In this document: positions 7,776 to 17,114 of the stretch, in pieces
Layout of the letters: each line of letters opens with the position of its first letter
Numbering within the stretch: position 1 is the stretch's first letter
Assembly (NCBI GenBank): GCA_041583495.1
Contig: JBFHFS010000026.1
Location: 8,776 to 72,775 of the forward strand
DNA: 64,000 nt
Direction: 5' to 3'
Source: JBFHFS01 sp041583495
GTDB taxonomy: Bacteria > Bacteroidota > Bacteroidia > Bacteroidales > Marinilabiliaceae
The notes under the pieces: model-generated
Database searches by the model: none
What the model was told of the DNA's origin: nothing
The model's input: the letters and a program-made list of their open reading frames with translations, nothing else
Translations under genes and position numbers: made by a program

Positions 7776-10403
7776 TTAATCGACCTTTAAGGCCTTGTTA
7801 ATTTGAACCAATAAATATTGGTATTCTTGTTTAACCTCCCCGGAATTCATTTTAACGGCTTTCTCGAGTATGGTTTTACTTTGGAGTAGCCAGCCATAAT
7901 AGATGTGGGAGATGTCGGGGGTTTGGTAAACAAACCGTTTCAAAAATCCAAAGCCACTCACCTCCTCCTGGTTTTGTAATTCATTCTCCGGAAAGCTGTA
8001 GCTCAAGGATGAGGCCCCTTCGAATTTGGCCTGCTCTTGTTGGTTTAACAGCACCATTTCGAGCAATCCCCTTTGGGCATCCGTGAATCCATTAAGGCTG
8101 GTGGAATTTTTACCAACCACCGGTTCTTTTACACGCGAACCGCTGATAAGCAATTTCACCATATTCTTTTGCATCGACATTTTTTCCATTGTAGGCTTTT
8201 TCCCGGCCATGGTACCTCCCCAAACAAATTGGAACACATCCTCAATGCATTCGGACTGCGTATAGGGGTTATCGAATGCTTTGGCTTCACTAAAGCCAAT
8301 ATTAGCCACAAATCGCATCACATAAGGGAATAATACAGATCTAAGATATTCGGAGGGATTTCCGTAGATGCCACCCACATTATTGCCCAGTTCCTGATTG
8401 TTCATCCAGGATAGATCCTCCAGGGCTTCCAACAAAAACAACATGGATTTTCGTTGAACATCCTCAGGCACCGATTTATAGGCCGGACCCACATCCCCCT
8501 CATATTTCTCGTATTGATAAACCCCGCCGATATTGGCCAACACATGTGTGAAATACCAGTAAAACTGGATGTTGATGATGGAAAAGCCCATTTTTTGACG
8601 GAACGAAAAATCCGGATCTTCATCTTTGACCCAGTCATTGATGTGCTGGGTAATATACTTCAAATTATTAATGGCATATTGAGTCGCCTTTATCTGATCA
8701 TCGCCCAGATCTTCAGTCTGTGCACTGGGATCGAAACGGGTATAAATTTGCTGACGACCATACCGGAACATGGGATCTTTTATCTTTTCCGAGATCATTT
8801 TTTCCAGCACAGGAACTTCCTCTTCGGGAGTATTGGCGCTGAAAATGGGCGAATACAACCAATCAATCACATAATAATCATAAACCCCCAGGTCCGGCGG
8901 GTTCAGCTTCACCCCTTTTTCAAAATCGCCTTCCTGGGCAATAAAGTTAAACCGGGCATAATCCATGATGGAAGGCGTGGTGCCATATTTTTGGGTAAAA
9001 GAGGGTGACCGCAATGAATCCACAGGGAAGGATGAAGAGGCGCCCATGTTATGCATCAGCCCCAAACAATGCCCCATCTCATGGGTGGCAATATAACGGA
9101 TGGCCTCCCCCATGATCTCTTCTGGGATATTTTTGGTGCGTACCCGTTTATCCGCTACCGAAGTCTGGATGAATAGCCAATCGCTCAGCAGATCCACCAC
9201 CCCATGGTACAAATAGACCGAGGCATTCAAGATCTCACCCGTGCGGGGATCAATCCATGAGGGCCCCATTGAATTTTGGGTAAGGGTTGGTCCATATTTC
9301 ACACAATTGTACTTGATATTATTAGGATCGAAAAGCGGATCCTCTTTTGGATACATCTGCGTTACAATCGCATTCTTAAAGCCGGCTTTCTCGAAGGCTT
9401 TATTCCAGGTCTCCACCCCTTCTATAATGTATTTAACCCAATCAGCAGGGAACTTATCATCTATATAAAAGCGGATGGGTTTTACAGGTTCGGTTAAGAT
9501 GCCCTTTTTAAAGGCCTCCACATCCTTAGGTTGCAGATCCCACCGATTGGTATAGTACAGTGGGGTCACCCCATTGTCCTGGCCTGAGAAGGTCATATGG
9601 CCATTGTAAAACACCCCAATGCGGGGATCATTTATCCGGGGGCGCATCGTGCTGTCGGGCAACAACATCAGCGACCGTTTCATGACCGCCGTAGCGGGTT
9701 TGTTTTCTTCGTAAACAAAGCCAAAAAACGTGGAGGTCACCTCATAAGATAAATGCGAGGTAATGGAAATATTATCGTCAAAAGCCATCACCTCTCCGAG
9801 CAGCGAATTTTCATTTTTATAGGTAGAAGTACGGGAATACAAGCCACCCGCCGGCGTAAAGGGATCCAACTCCTGTTTCCCGCTCACAAAGAAATTGGTG
9901 ACATCGAACAGCAAGGAAGTGCTATCGGCCGGAACTCCAATAATTTTAAATGAAGCCAGGATGGCCCCCAGATTGTTTTTGTCAAGGGCACTCTTCAGGT
10001 TCTCCTCATTGGTCTTCGACAAGAAATTGGCCTCACGTATTTGGATGGCCGAATCGCTCCTGGTAAAATAAATGCAGATGGGTGTATGAGGCTGTTGCCC
10101 CACAATGCTATAGTCTGAGCTACTTACCGACTCGGTCATGGAACCCAAAAGCATCTTCTTCTCCAACAGATCTTCTGGAAATTCGAAATATACTTTACCA
10201 TCTATTTTATGAAGGGTAATTAACCCTTTTACAGTGGTAACCTTCTTATCCTTAAATAGCTTTTCGTAAGGGGTATTCCGCTTGGCTTCGGCTTTTTGTT
10301 CCGTTTTAGCATCTTTCTTTCTGCTTTTTTTGGGTGCCGAAAAAAGAACCAGGGTGGGAACTATTAAAAAGCAAAGCAATACAAATATCTTTTTATTCAT
10401 CAT
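7776..10403 (-). CDS. Zinc-dependent metalloprotease, DUF5117/DUF5118/DUF4953 type (copy 2)
   Basis: 875 residues with an N-terminal signal (MNKKIFVLLCFLIVPTLVLFSA). The zinc site is HEMGHCLGLMHN starting at H441, a metzincin-like HExxHxxGxxH, followed about 30 residues on by SIMDYARFN, the probable Met-turn. The DUF5118- and DUF5117-like regions occupy the N-terminal half and the DUF4953-like peptidase region the rest, the usual size for this Bacteroidota family. It is the last gene of the sigma/FecR/SusCD locus, 18 bases after a full-length paralogue. A role cleaving the proteinaceous ligand handled by the SusCD pair, or an outer-membrane partner, is inferred. Confidence 0.85.
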   Translation of the reverse strand: MMNKKIFVLLCFLIVPTLVLFSAPKKSRKKDAKTEQKAEAKRNTPYEKLFKDKKVTTVKGLITLHKIDGKVYFEFPEDLLEKKMLLGSMTESVSSSDYSIVGQQPHTPICIYFTRSDSAIQIREANFLSKTNEENLKSALDKNNLGAILASFKIIGVPADSTSLLFDVTNFFVSGKQELDPFTPAGGLYSRTSTYKNENSLLGEVMAFDDNISITSHLSYEVTSTFFGFVYEENKPATAVMKRSLMLLPDSTMRPRINDPRIGVFYNGHMTFSGQDNGVTPLYYTNRWDLQPKDVEAFKKGILTEPVKPIRFYIDDKFPADWVKYIIEGVETWNKAFEKAGFKNAIVTQMYPKEDPLFDPNNIKYNCVKYGPTLTQNSMGPSWIDPRTGEILNASVYLYHGVVDLLSDWLFIQTSVADKRVRTKNIPEEIMGEAIRYIATHEMGHCLGLMHNMGASSSFPVDSLRSPSFTQKYGTTPSIMDYARFNFIAQEGDFEKGVKLNPPDLGVYDYYVIDWLYSPIFSANTPEEEVPVLEKMISEKIKDPMFRYGRQQIYTRFDPSAQTEDLGDDQIKATQYAINNLKYITQHINDWVKDEDPDFSFRQKMGFSIINIQFYWYFTHVLANIGGVYQYEKYEGDVGPAYKSVPEDVQRKSMLFLLEALEDLSWMNNQELGNNVGGIYGNPSEYLRSVLFPYVMRFVANIGFSEAKAFDNPYTQSECIEDVFQFVWGGTMAGKKPTMEKMSMQKNMVKLLISGSRVKEPVVGKNSTSLNGFTDAQRGLLEMVLLNQQEQAKFEGASSLSYSFPENELQNQEEVSGFGFLKRFVYQTPDISHIYYGWLLQSKTILEKAVKMNSGEVKQEYQYLLVQINKALKVD

Positions 10404-10421
10404 TAGTGGTTTAAAGGGTTT

Positions 10422-13034
10422 TTACCGAATTGTTTTTTCAATTTGATGTAATAGCAATTGGTAATGCACCTTAGTCTCATTATCCCTTGTGGTTCTGACA
10501 GCCCGCTCGAGCAAAGATTTGGTTTCCAAAAGATACCCATAATAGAGGCTTTCGAGCGAAGGCTTCAGGGAAAAGCTGATGGTTGTTCCCGAAAACCCGG
10601 ACACGGGATCAGAATCGAAGGAGGCCTCTGAATAACAGGGATTCAGGTATTCGTTGAAACCCTCGTAACCAAAATCCTGAATGCTCTTTTGCTTCACAAA
10701 TTCGGGCAGTTGAATACCGGTCAATGAATTGGCTGCCAGAGCCGACTTGCCACCGGCCTCCGCCTTGGCCAAATCACTTCCTTCAATGATGGATTTCACA
10801 AAGGCTTTCTGGATATCCTTGTCCGCATCCGGGAGGGTCTTTCCTTTTCGGGTCTCTGCCCAAACGGCGGCAAAAATATCCTTCATACACTCTTTGGAGG
10901 TATAGGGGTTTTTTTCGAGCGATTTATCGGCCGAAAGCGACACCTTTAGGCTGGAAGCCAGCAACACTTCCACCAGTTTCTCCCTCAAAACATTGACGGG
11001 GGTTCCCGTTAAGGTCATATTTTCAATCACCTCTCTTTTCTCCAGCCAATCCAGATCTTTTATCTCCTTCAATAAAAAGTTGAGCGCAGCTTCTTGCCTA
11101 TTCCGGGGAACAGATTCAAAGAAAGGACGCGGATCGCCCTCATACTTCTCATTGAGATAAATCCCACCCACATTCGAATAGATATGATTCAGATAACGCA
11201 CATACTGAGAGATGATGCCGTTCCAGATGGTTTGCCGGTACGAATAATCTTTATCCTGCTCCCCTACCCAATCGTTGAGGTGATTCATTACATATTTCAG
11301 GTTTTTAATGCCATACACAGAAGCTTTAATGGCATCATCACCCAAATCTTCACTTTGTGAGCTGGGATCCATGGTATAGCCCTGTTGCTTGCCATATCGA
11401 TAGATGGGATCGTTGGCCTTCTCTGAAATCATGGCGGTTAAGCGCTCAGACTCCTGCTCGGCATTGGCACACCCGGAGAAATATGAATAGTTCCATTTTA
11501 CCAGGAAATAATCGTACAAACCGAATTTGGGAGGTGAGAGTCTCACCCCTCGCTCCTTATCACCGGGTTGGGCCACATAGTTAAACCGGGCATAATCCAT
11601 TATCGAATAAGTCGTTCCATATTTCTGAGTGAAACCGGGCGAACGTAACGAATCAACGGGAATCGCTGCCGAAGCCCCCATGTTATGCATGAAGCCCAGG
11701 CAGTGCCCTACTTCATGCCGAATCACATAGCGCAACCCCTCATCCAGGTAGCTCTGCGGCAGTATGACCTGACGAACATTCTCATCGGCAGGAGAAATTT
11801 GAATGAACATCCAGTTATTAAGCAACTTAACGATGTTGTGATAGACATAAACACTGGCGTTGATAATCTCACCCGACCGTGGATCCACCCAGGAGGGGCC
11901 CATGGCATTGGCCACTGGCGAAGGGGAGTATCTCACACAGTTATATTTAAGGTTGTCGGGATCAAACTCCGGATCATCGGTTGGATAATCAATGGCCCGG
12001 ATGGCGTTTTTCAGACCGATTTTTTCAAAGGCCTCCTGCCAGTCGTTGATCGCATTTTTGATGGAGCTTCTCCATGATTCCGGAAAATCGCTGTCCACAT
12101 AAAAGGTGATGGGCTTTACCGGATCGACCAATTCACCCTTGTTGAAGGCTTCGATGTTGGAGGGAATCAGGTTAAACCGGTGGGCATAAAACACCTGTTC
12201 GGAACGGTTGGTCGAGTTGGACAACTTATCCTTTTTCGAAACAAAGATGCCAATACGGGGATCTGCAATTCTGGGTCTGGCAGGGTTTTGGGATAGCAAC
12301 AAAAGAGTACGGGTCATCACCGCCGTGAAGGGCTCGTCTTTTTGGACAGTCACCGTTTTACTCTTCAGGGTGACATCGTAGGACATATGACTCTTGATGG
12401 TAAGGTTATCCTCGAACGATTTTACCTCACCAACAAAGGAACGGTCACTTTTAAAGGACTGTGACCGCGTCAAACCGGCTGGGGATCCGTTAAAAGGCGA
12501 CAACTCTTTGATGTCTTTGAGGAAGAAACCGGTCACATCGATTACCGCGGCTGTGGTATCGGGATTAAAGGCTTCTATCTTGAAGTTTGCCATGATGGCA
12601 CTCAGACTGTTTTTTTCCAGGGCCTCGAGGATATTCTTCTCCCCCATTGGCGCCACCATTTCTTTGTTGATTCGCCTCAACTGCAAGGTGGAATCCACTC
12701 GTGAAAATTCAACCTGAAGCGGCGTAAAGGGCTTAGACCCCACTACCCCACTGGTATTGTCGCTAATTTGCGAAATGGTGGAACCCAACAGCATCTCTCG
12801 TCCCATTAGATTAAAAGGAACTTCCAGGTACAGTTTATTCTTAACAAAATAGATATTGATAAAACCCTCGGCCTTTTGCTGCGGGTCTTTCAACAGTTTT
12901 TCATATGGAGTTGGTTTGGGCACTCTGGCAACGGCCTCCTTTTTTTTCTTACTCTTCCAAAATTGCGCATTCGACTGAATGGGAGCACCTGTTAAAAAGA
13001 TGCAGATGAATACAAATAATAGTCTCTTGGTCAT
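10422..13034 (-). CDS. Zinc-dependent metalloprotease, DUF5117/DUF5118/DUF4953 type (copy 1)
   Basis: 870 residues, signal peptide MTKRLLFVFICIFLTGAPIQSNAQ. It has the same architecture as the next gene: zinc motif HEVGHCLGFMHN from H440, SIMDYARFN Met-turn, and matching blocks such as VDPRSGEIINASVYVYHN. The two share most motif positions to within one residue, so they come from a duplication. Divergence is strongest in the C-terminal third, which may reflect different targets. It starts 300 bases after the PKD-like lipoprotein, beyond a strong hairpin, so its expression may be uncoupled from the upstream SusCD genes or depend on readthrough. Confidence 0.85.
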   Translation of the reverse strand: MTKRLLFVFICIFLTGAPIQSNAQFWKSKKKKEAVARVPKPTPYEKLLKDPQQKAEGFINIYFVKNKLYLEVPFNLMGREMLLGSTISQISDNTSGVVGSKPFTPLQVEFSRVDSTLQLRRINKEMVAPMGEKNILEALEKNSLSAIMANFKIEAFNPDTTAAVIDVTGFFLKDIKELSPFNGSPAGLTRSQSFKSDRSFVGEVKSFEDNLTIKSHMSYDVTLKSKTVTVQKDEPFTAVMTRTLLLLSQNPARPRIADPRIGIFVSKKDKLSNSTNRSEQVFYAHRFNLIPSNIEAFNKGELVDPVKPITFYVDSDFPESWRSSIKNAINDWQEAFEKIGLKNAIRAIDYPTDDPEFDPDNLKYNCVRYSPSPVANAMGPSWVDPRSGEIINASVYVYHNIVKLLNNWMFIQISPADENVRQVILPQSYLDEGLRYVIRHEVGHCLGFMHNMGASAAIPVDSLRSPGFTQKYGTTYSIMDYARFNYVAQPGDKERGVRLSPPKFGLYDYFLVKWNYSYFSGCANAEQESERLTAMISEKANDPIYRYGKQQGYTMDPSSQSEDLGDDAIKASVYGIKNLKYVMNHLNDWVGEQDKDYSYRQTIWNGIISQYVRYLNHIYSNVGGIYLNEKYEGDPRPFFESVPRNRQEAALNFLLKEIKDLDWLEKREVIENMTLTGTPVNVLREKLVEVLLASSLKVSLSADKSLEKNPYTSKECMKDIFAAVWAETRKGKTLPDADKDIQKAFVKSIIEGSDLAKAEAGGKSALAANSLTGIQLPEFVKQKSIQDFGYEGFNEYLNPCYSEASFDSDPVSGFSGTTISFSLKPSLESLYYGYLLETKSLLERAVRTTRDNETKVHYQLLLHQIEKTIR

Positions 13035-13334
13035 ACCTTCCTTAATTTGGTCGTTTTTTTGAGGTCAAATAAATACGCCCCGTTCTGGTAATTAATTTTA
13101 ATAACAGCTTCTAATCAACGGTTGATAATGGTCATTTCTTTACAATAATCAAACCTCTTTCCATCCCGAAAATTATTGTGCAAAATAATCCACGGTCTAA
13201 TTACACATAGAAATCTCATTTGGATGTTTATAACCCGAATTGACAACTCCGTTGTGGTTGAAACAAGCAAAATACTGCACCGAAAAAGCCAATATAATTT
13301 TCGATGCAGTATTTCTCAGGAATTGTTCTACTCT
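13035..13334. other. 300-base gap inside the SusCD-metalloprotease locus
   Basis: By far the longest gap in an otherwise tight locus. It holds the hairpin at 13270-13314 and AT-rich DNA before the first metalloprotease, where a secondary promoter could lie, but I could not find a convincing TTTG/TAnnTTTG pair on the minus strand. Confidence 0.4.
13270..13314 (-). terminator. Strong hairpin after the PKD-like lipoprotein gene
   Basis: AAATACTGCA at 13270-13279 pairs with TGCAGTATTT at 13305-13314, and CGAAAA with TTTTCG inside it, giving 16 paired bases with one C/A mismatch. On the minus strand the stem is followed by a T-rich tail (TTTTGCTTGTTT). It sits 20 bases past the stop and probably terminates or attenuates transcription before the metalloproteases. 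Confidence 0.7.
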
Positions 13335-14858
13335 CTATTTTTGAGCAATAATGGCGGTTATTCTGCCAAATCCCTCAAAAGTCTTAATGTTATCCATATC
13401 AATATTTGCGGCCCCTAAATTAACAAATGGCAACAGATACACCTTACCTTCAGAACCAAATGTGGACATCACCAACTGCTTATCATTGGTTGAGATATCG
13501 GCACTTGAGGTAGGATAACCCGCCTGGGTATATACCTGCAAGGTGGTAATCTCTTCTCCGGCGGGAGCGGTATAACGCTCTTCAAAGGTGGGCACGGAAG
13601 TACCAAACAGCATGGCATAGATTTTCGTGCTGGTGGCATAAAACATCACCTTTTGATTATCGAGCAACACGAATTTGGTCGCATTGTCGATGTCGGGTGC
13701 CGATGACAAATCAAACAGCGATTTAGGACTGGGTGCTGTGGGCGACGGATATCCGGAAACCCCACCATCGAGCACATATAAAGCCAGCTTCCCTGTTGAT
13801 TTATTCTTTAGCACATGTAAAAAGTCACCATCCAGGTTGGTAGCTGCTGCCACGTTGACCATATTGGGAACCGACGATGGGTTGAAGGCTTTGTCGGTAA
13901 CGGGTTCATAGGGATGCATACTGTGATCGGCAAAGGATGAAACCGAGGGCAAATAGATAAACTGCTCATTCACTTCATCATAAAAATTGATGGCTACAGG
14001 TACATTCCCCACCCCATTGATTGCCACCTTGTTGGGCACTTTGTATGAAAAGTCGAAGGGGAGCCCGAATTTTTTAGAGATAGCCATCCAGGTAGACGTT
14101 AGTTTTCCTTCGCCAACATAGATATCTCCCTGGTTGACTCCCCCCAGCAGCTGAGGACTAAAAGTGGCATCATGAGCAAAAAACAGATCGCCGTTTTCCC
14201 CGCCAAAGGTATAATCAAAGGTATTGATTTGGCTGAAGGAATTGTTGGTGATGGTCAATAAGGCATTGGTCCCGTAAACAGTGGTAAACCGCATCTGCTT
14301 AACCAGCCCGGACAGGTAACTGCCATCGTTATTGGCCGAGAAAATATTATGAAGAACCTTAACCTTATCATACCCCGAGGTCACTTCAGGTGACATAATC
14401 AGGCTTAAATCGGTTTGAGACTCTCCAACGGTTTCGGCCACCACCAGCCCTTCACCCAAATTATTTTTGACCGTTAAGGGCCAGGCTGTTATGTATTTCA
14501 GCTGGGTTGATTGATCGGTTACTGTAAAAACCAATTGATAATAATAATTGGATTCATTAGGCCTGAGGCGAACTTCATAATCCAGATTTCGCTCTTCTCC
14601 AATCACAAAATAGGTGGTGTCATTGGGCGAAACATTCAGGCGCCATTCGTAGCTCAGATCCGATTCGGACTGGCCCTGGGTAGAAATATCAGGGTTCACC
14701 ACGAGATTTTCGAACTGATAAACGCTCAGTTGCGAAACCCCTGTGGTATCGACCACCACACTGGGAATATTATTTATATCCAGGGTACTGTTATCCTCCG
14801 TGCAGGAAGAGATTAGCCCTATTAACAAGATGAATATCAAACTATATGTTGCTTTCAT
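13335..14858 (-). CDS. PKD-like family lipoprotein
   Basis: About 507 residues from the ATG at 14858; an upstream frame extends into the previous gene but lacks the signal sequence, whereas MKATYSLIFILLIGLISSC gives a clean lipoprotein signal with Cys19. The start is 4 bases after the previous stop. The N-terminal 150 residues resemble a PKD/Ig-like fold (DLSYEWRLN, YYYQLVFTVTD) and the rest looks beta-rich and propeller-like. Proteins of this type sit between DUF4843 lipoproteins and DUF5117 metalloproteases in many Bacteroidota loci. A surface ligand-binding or partner role is inferred; no enzymatic motif is seen. Confidence 0.75.
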   Translation of the reverse strand: MKATYSLIFILLIGLISSCTEDNSTLDINNIPSVVVDTTGVSQLSVYQFENLVVNPDISTQGQSESDLSYEWRLNVSPNDTTYFVIGEERNLDYEVRLRPNESNYYYQLVFTVTDQSTQLKYITAWPLTVKNNLGEGLVVAETVGESQTDLSLIMSPEVTSGYDKVKVLHNIFSANNDGSYLSGLVKQMRFTTVYGTNALLTITNNSFSQINTFDYTFGGENGDLFFAHDATFSPQLLGGVNQGDIYVGEGKLTSTWMAISKKFGLPFDFSYKVPNKVAINGVGNVPVAINFYDEVNEQFIYLPSVSSFADHSMHPYEPVTDKAFNPSSVPNMVNVAAATNLDGDFLHVLKNKSTGKLALYVLDGGVSGYPSPTAPSPKSLFDLSSAPDIDNATKFVLLDNQKVMFYATSTKIYAMLFGTSVPTFEERYTAPAGEEITTLQVYTQAGYPTSSADISTNDKQLVMSTFGSEGKVYLLPFVNLGAANIDMDNIKTFEGFGRITAIIAQK

Positions 14859-14862
14859 GTTT

Positions 14863-15597
14863 TTAGTTGAATTTCGATTGAGTATAATACTTGGGTACGA
14901 TATCTTCTCCGGCTTTTGTCCCGTCATCGTGCTTGAGATGATTATCGGGATGATCCAGATTCCACTGCATAATATAATCGCCATATTGGGTTCCTAATGC
15001 TACGGCCCCGGCCATTCCATATGCTCGATAATCATAAATATCGAATTTGAGCAATCCCGTGGAAGCCACCAATACCCGATATGCTTCGGTGCTTGAAGTG
15101 GCACAGAAAAAATATTTAACATATCTCCAGTCGGGAATCACCACCTGGTCGGACCATTTGATGGTGAATAGGTTGGTTTCTACATTTCCTTTATTAAAAT
15201 CCTCTGAATCGATCAATTTCACAGCCACGGTAATGGTTGTATCGGCCAACTCAGGGGAGTTAAACAACTTAACAGACAGGGTTCCCTTGAATTCATTGGC
15301 CTTTACCACCCCGCCAACTATTTCGTATTGATCGGCAGTGGCAGTGGTTAACGAGTCGATCACCTCTACAGCAAAGGTTCTGTCGTGATCCGCAGCGGCG
15401 CCAAGAATCTGTACTTCAACGGTTTGAATATATTCATCTTCCGTATTTGTTAAGAAGGAATATTCAACCGAAGAGGACACAAAATTAACAGCCGAATAGG
15501 CGGTATCGTAGGTCATTATTTCTTCCTGTTCGCAGGCGCTCATCATTAGCAACAAGCTCAGGGAAAGGTATAGTAGGGCAAATTTCATCTTTTTCAT
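14863..15597 (-). CDS. DUF4843 domain lipoprotein
   Basis: 244 residues, signal MKKMKFALLYLSLSLLLMMSAC with lipobox Cys22. The body matches the DUF4843 pattern: a YSAVNF strand, VEVQILGAAADHDRTFAVEV, a DQYEI block, and GTLSVKL followed by TTITVAVKL. DUF4843 proteins are regularly encoded right after SusD in SusCD loci with STN-type SusC, and are predicted surface lipoproteins. Function is unproven; ligand binding alongside SusD is the usual guess. It lies 11 bases after SusD and 4 bases before the PKD-like gene, so all three should be on one transcript. Confidence 0.82.
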   Translation of the reverse strand: MKKMKFALLYLSLSLLLMMSACEQEEIMTYDTAYSAVNFVSSSVEYSFLTNTEDEYIQTVEVQILGAAADHDRTFAVEVIDSLTTATADQYEIVGGVVKANEFKGTLSVKLFNSPELADTTITVAVKLIDSEDFNKGNVETNLFTIKWSDQVVIPDWRYVKYFFCATSSTEAYRVLVASTGLLKFDIYDYRAYGMAGAVALGTQYGDYIMQWNLDHPDNHLKHDDGTKAGEDIVPKYYTQSKFN

Positions 15598-15608
15598 ATC
15601 TCCTTTTT

Positions 15609-17102
15609 TTATTGTTTCCGACCGAATAAGGTTTCACTATCAGGATAAGGCAGCACATAAATGTCGTCGTCTACCGCCGTTACGCCAGAATAACCTGGAA
15701 TAAAGTCCATGCCAATACGTTTATAATAGAAAAACAACTGTCCTTCGCTTACAAATTCTTTCCGGTACTCCTTAAACAGCTCATCGTTGAGCAGGGTCAT
15801 ATCCGTTTCGGCAGGAATCTCCTCAATAATTCCACGGCTCCCCCGCACCTCATTTAAATAACCAATGGCTTTAGATAAGTCGGGCACCTCCCGTTTCATA
15901 TAGCTTTCGGCAGCTATGTAATACATCTCGGGCAATTTAATGAGAGGCATCATATTGGGATGACTGTCATTATTAGTACCCTGGCTCCCCTGACGCAACT
16001 TAACACATACTTTCCCCGATAATTGATCTTCGAGCAGGGTGTTAAATCTTATATCCACCGCACCAATGTTAGAGTTACTGGTTTCATAGAGTTCTTCCGC
16101 ACTGGTAAATGGAATATAGAGGGAATTGTAGTCGGTGGCTTCCGCTGCATCCAGAAAAACATCCACGATATCCTCAAAAGCGGTCACGTTAAGATCGAAC
16201 AGATGCTCGCTGTATAAGACCGGATCGGATGTAATGGGATAGGTTTCTGAATTAATCAGATGTGCACTGGAATGGTTTATCACCTCCTCGGCAGCCTCGC
16301 CGGCGGCCGTGATGTTTTCTATTCCCCCTTGCCACAAAAGCACCCTTGCTTTCAGGGCCAGAACGGCATAATAGTTCATCCGGTTTTCACGGTCGTCATA
16401 AAAACCATCTTCATTAATCACATCGTAGTAATCGTCATCCCTGGTGGCATTTTCATATATGGGATCCTGCTTCAACAATGCTAAAGCCTCGTCCAAGTCG
16501 GTTATCATTAACTCAAACGTCTGGTCATAGGATAACTGAGGGGTTAGATTCTTGTCGTAGCTCTGTACATAAGGGATGGCTGCTTTGTCGGAAAGATCGG
16601 ATCGTTGTGCTAAGTTTCCGTATCCGAACAACCGCATCAAATCAAAATGCAGAAAAGCTCTTAACCCGAGTAATTCTCCCTTGATAATATCATGATTGAC
16701 CTCCTCAAGCACCTCTTTATTTTTTTCGAGGTAAGTCAACTCATTGTTAACATTGGCAATAACGGTATACATCTTAGTCCACATGGACTCAATCTGCGAC
16801 GAGGCAGTGGCGGTTTCGTATTCGAATTGTTGCATCTCTTCGTAAACCGCCAGGCTCGACAAGGTGGCATATTGTTGCGACAACAGGTCCACGATGTTCC
16901 AGGTCATGTCCCGGGCATATAGGTTGGGACTGGTCATGCCGATGTAGCAACCCATCAGAGCATCCTTAAAACCGGCCTCTTGCTTAAACTGATCTTCTGC
17001 TTTTATCTCGGACGATGACGTAACATCCAGCCAATCCTCGCAAGAGGTTGCGAAAAGAGCTATAAGAAAGGCACCGAGTATATGTATGAGTTTTGTTTTC
17101 AT
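15609..17102 (-). CDS. SusD/RagB-family nutrient-binding outer-membrane lipoprotein
   Basis: 497 residues; MKTKLIHILGAFLIALFATSC gives lipobox Cys21. SusD features are TPR-like helices (ELLGLRAFLHFDLMRLFG), a conserved LKARVLLWQG helix, and the C-terminal block PEMYYIAAES, LNEVRGSRG, FKEYRKEFVSEGQLFFYYKRIG. SusD proteins cap the SusC barrel at the cell surface and bind the ligand. The C-terminus ends LPYPDSETLFGRK, short of the usual NPGY-type tail. It follows SusC by 12 bases. With metalloproteases in the locus, a peptide or protein ligand is more likely than a glycan, but that is inference. Confidence 0.92.
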   Translation of the reverse strand: MKTKLIHILGAFLIALFATSCEDWLDVTSSSEIKAEDQFKQEAGFKDALMGCYIGMTSPNLYARDMTWNIVDLLSQQYATLSSLAVYEEMQQFEYETATASSQIESMWTKMYTVIANVNNELTYLEKNKEVLEEVNHDIIKGELLGLRAFLHFDLMRLFGYGNLAQRSDLSDKAAIPYVQSYDKNLTPQLSYDQTFELMITDLDEALALLKQDPIYENATRDDDYYDVINEDGFYDDRENRMNYYAVLALKARVLLWQGGIENITAAGEAAEEVINHSSAHLINSETYPITSDPVLYSEHLFDLNVTAFEDIVDVFLDAAEATDYNSLYIPFTSAEELYETSNSNIGAVDIRFNTLLEDQLSGKVCVKLRQGSQGTNNDSHPNMMPLIKLPEMYYIAAESYMKREVPDLSKAIGYLNEVRGSRGIIEEIPAETDMTLLNDELFKEYRKEFVSEGQLFFYYKRIGMDFIPGYSGVTAVDDDIYVLPYPDSETLFGRKQ

Positions 17103-17114
17103 GTAATTAACGAT

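Noticed and set aside
8454..9008. 184-residue frame on the plus strand
   Set aside because: Antisense to the second metalloprotease, just beyond its zinc site; no independent support.
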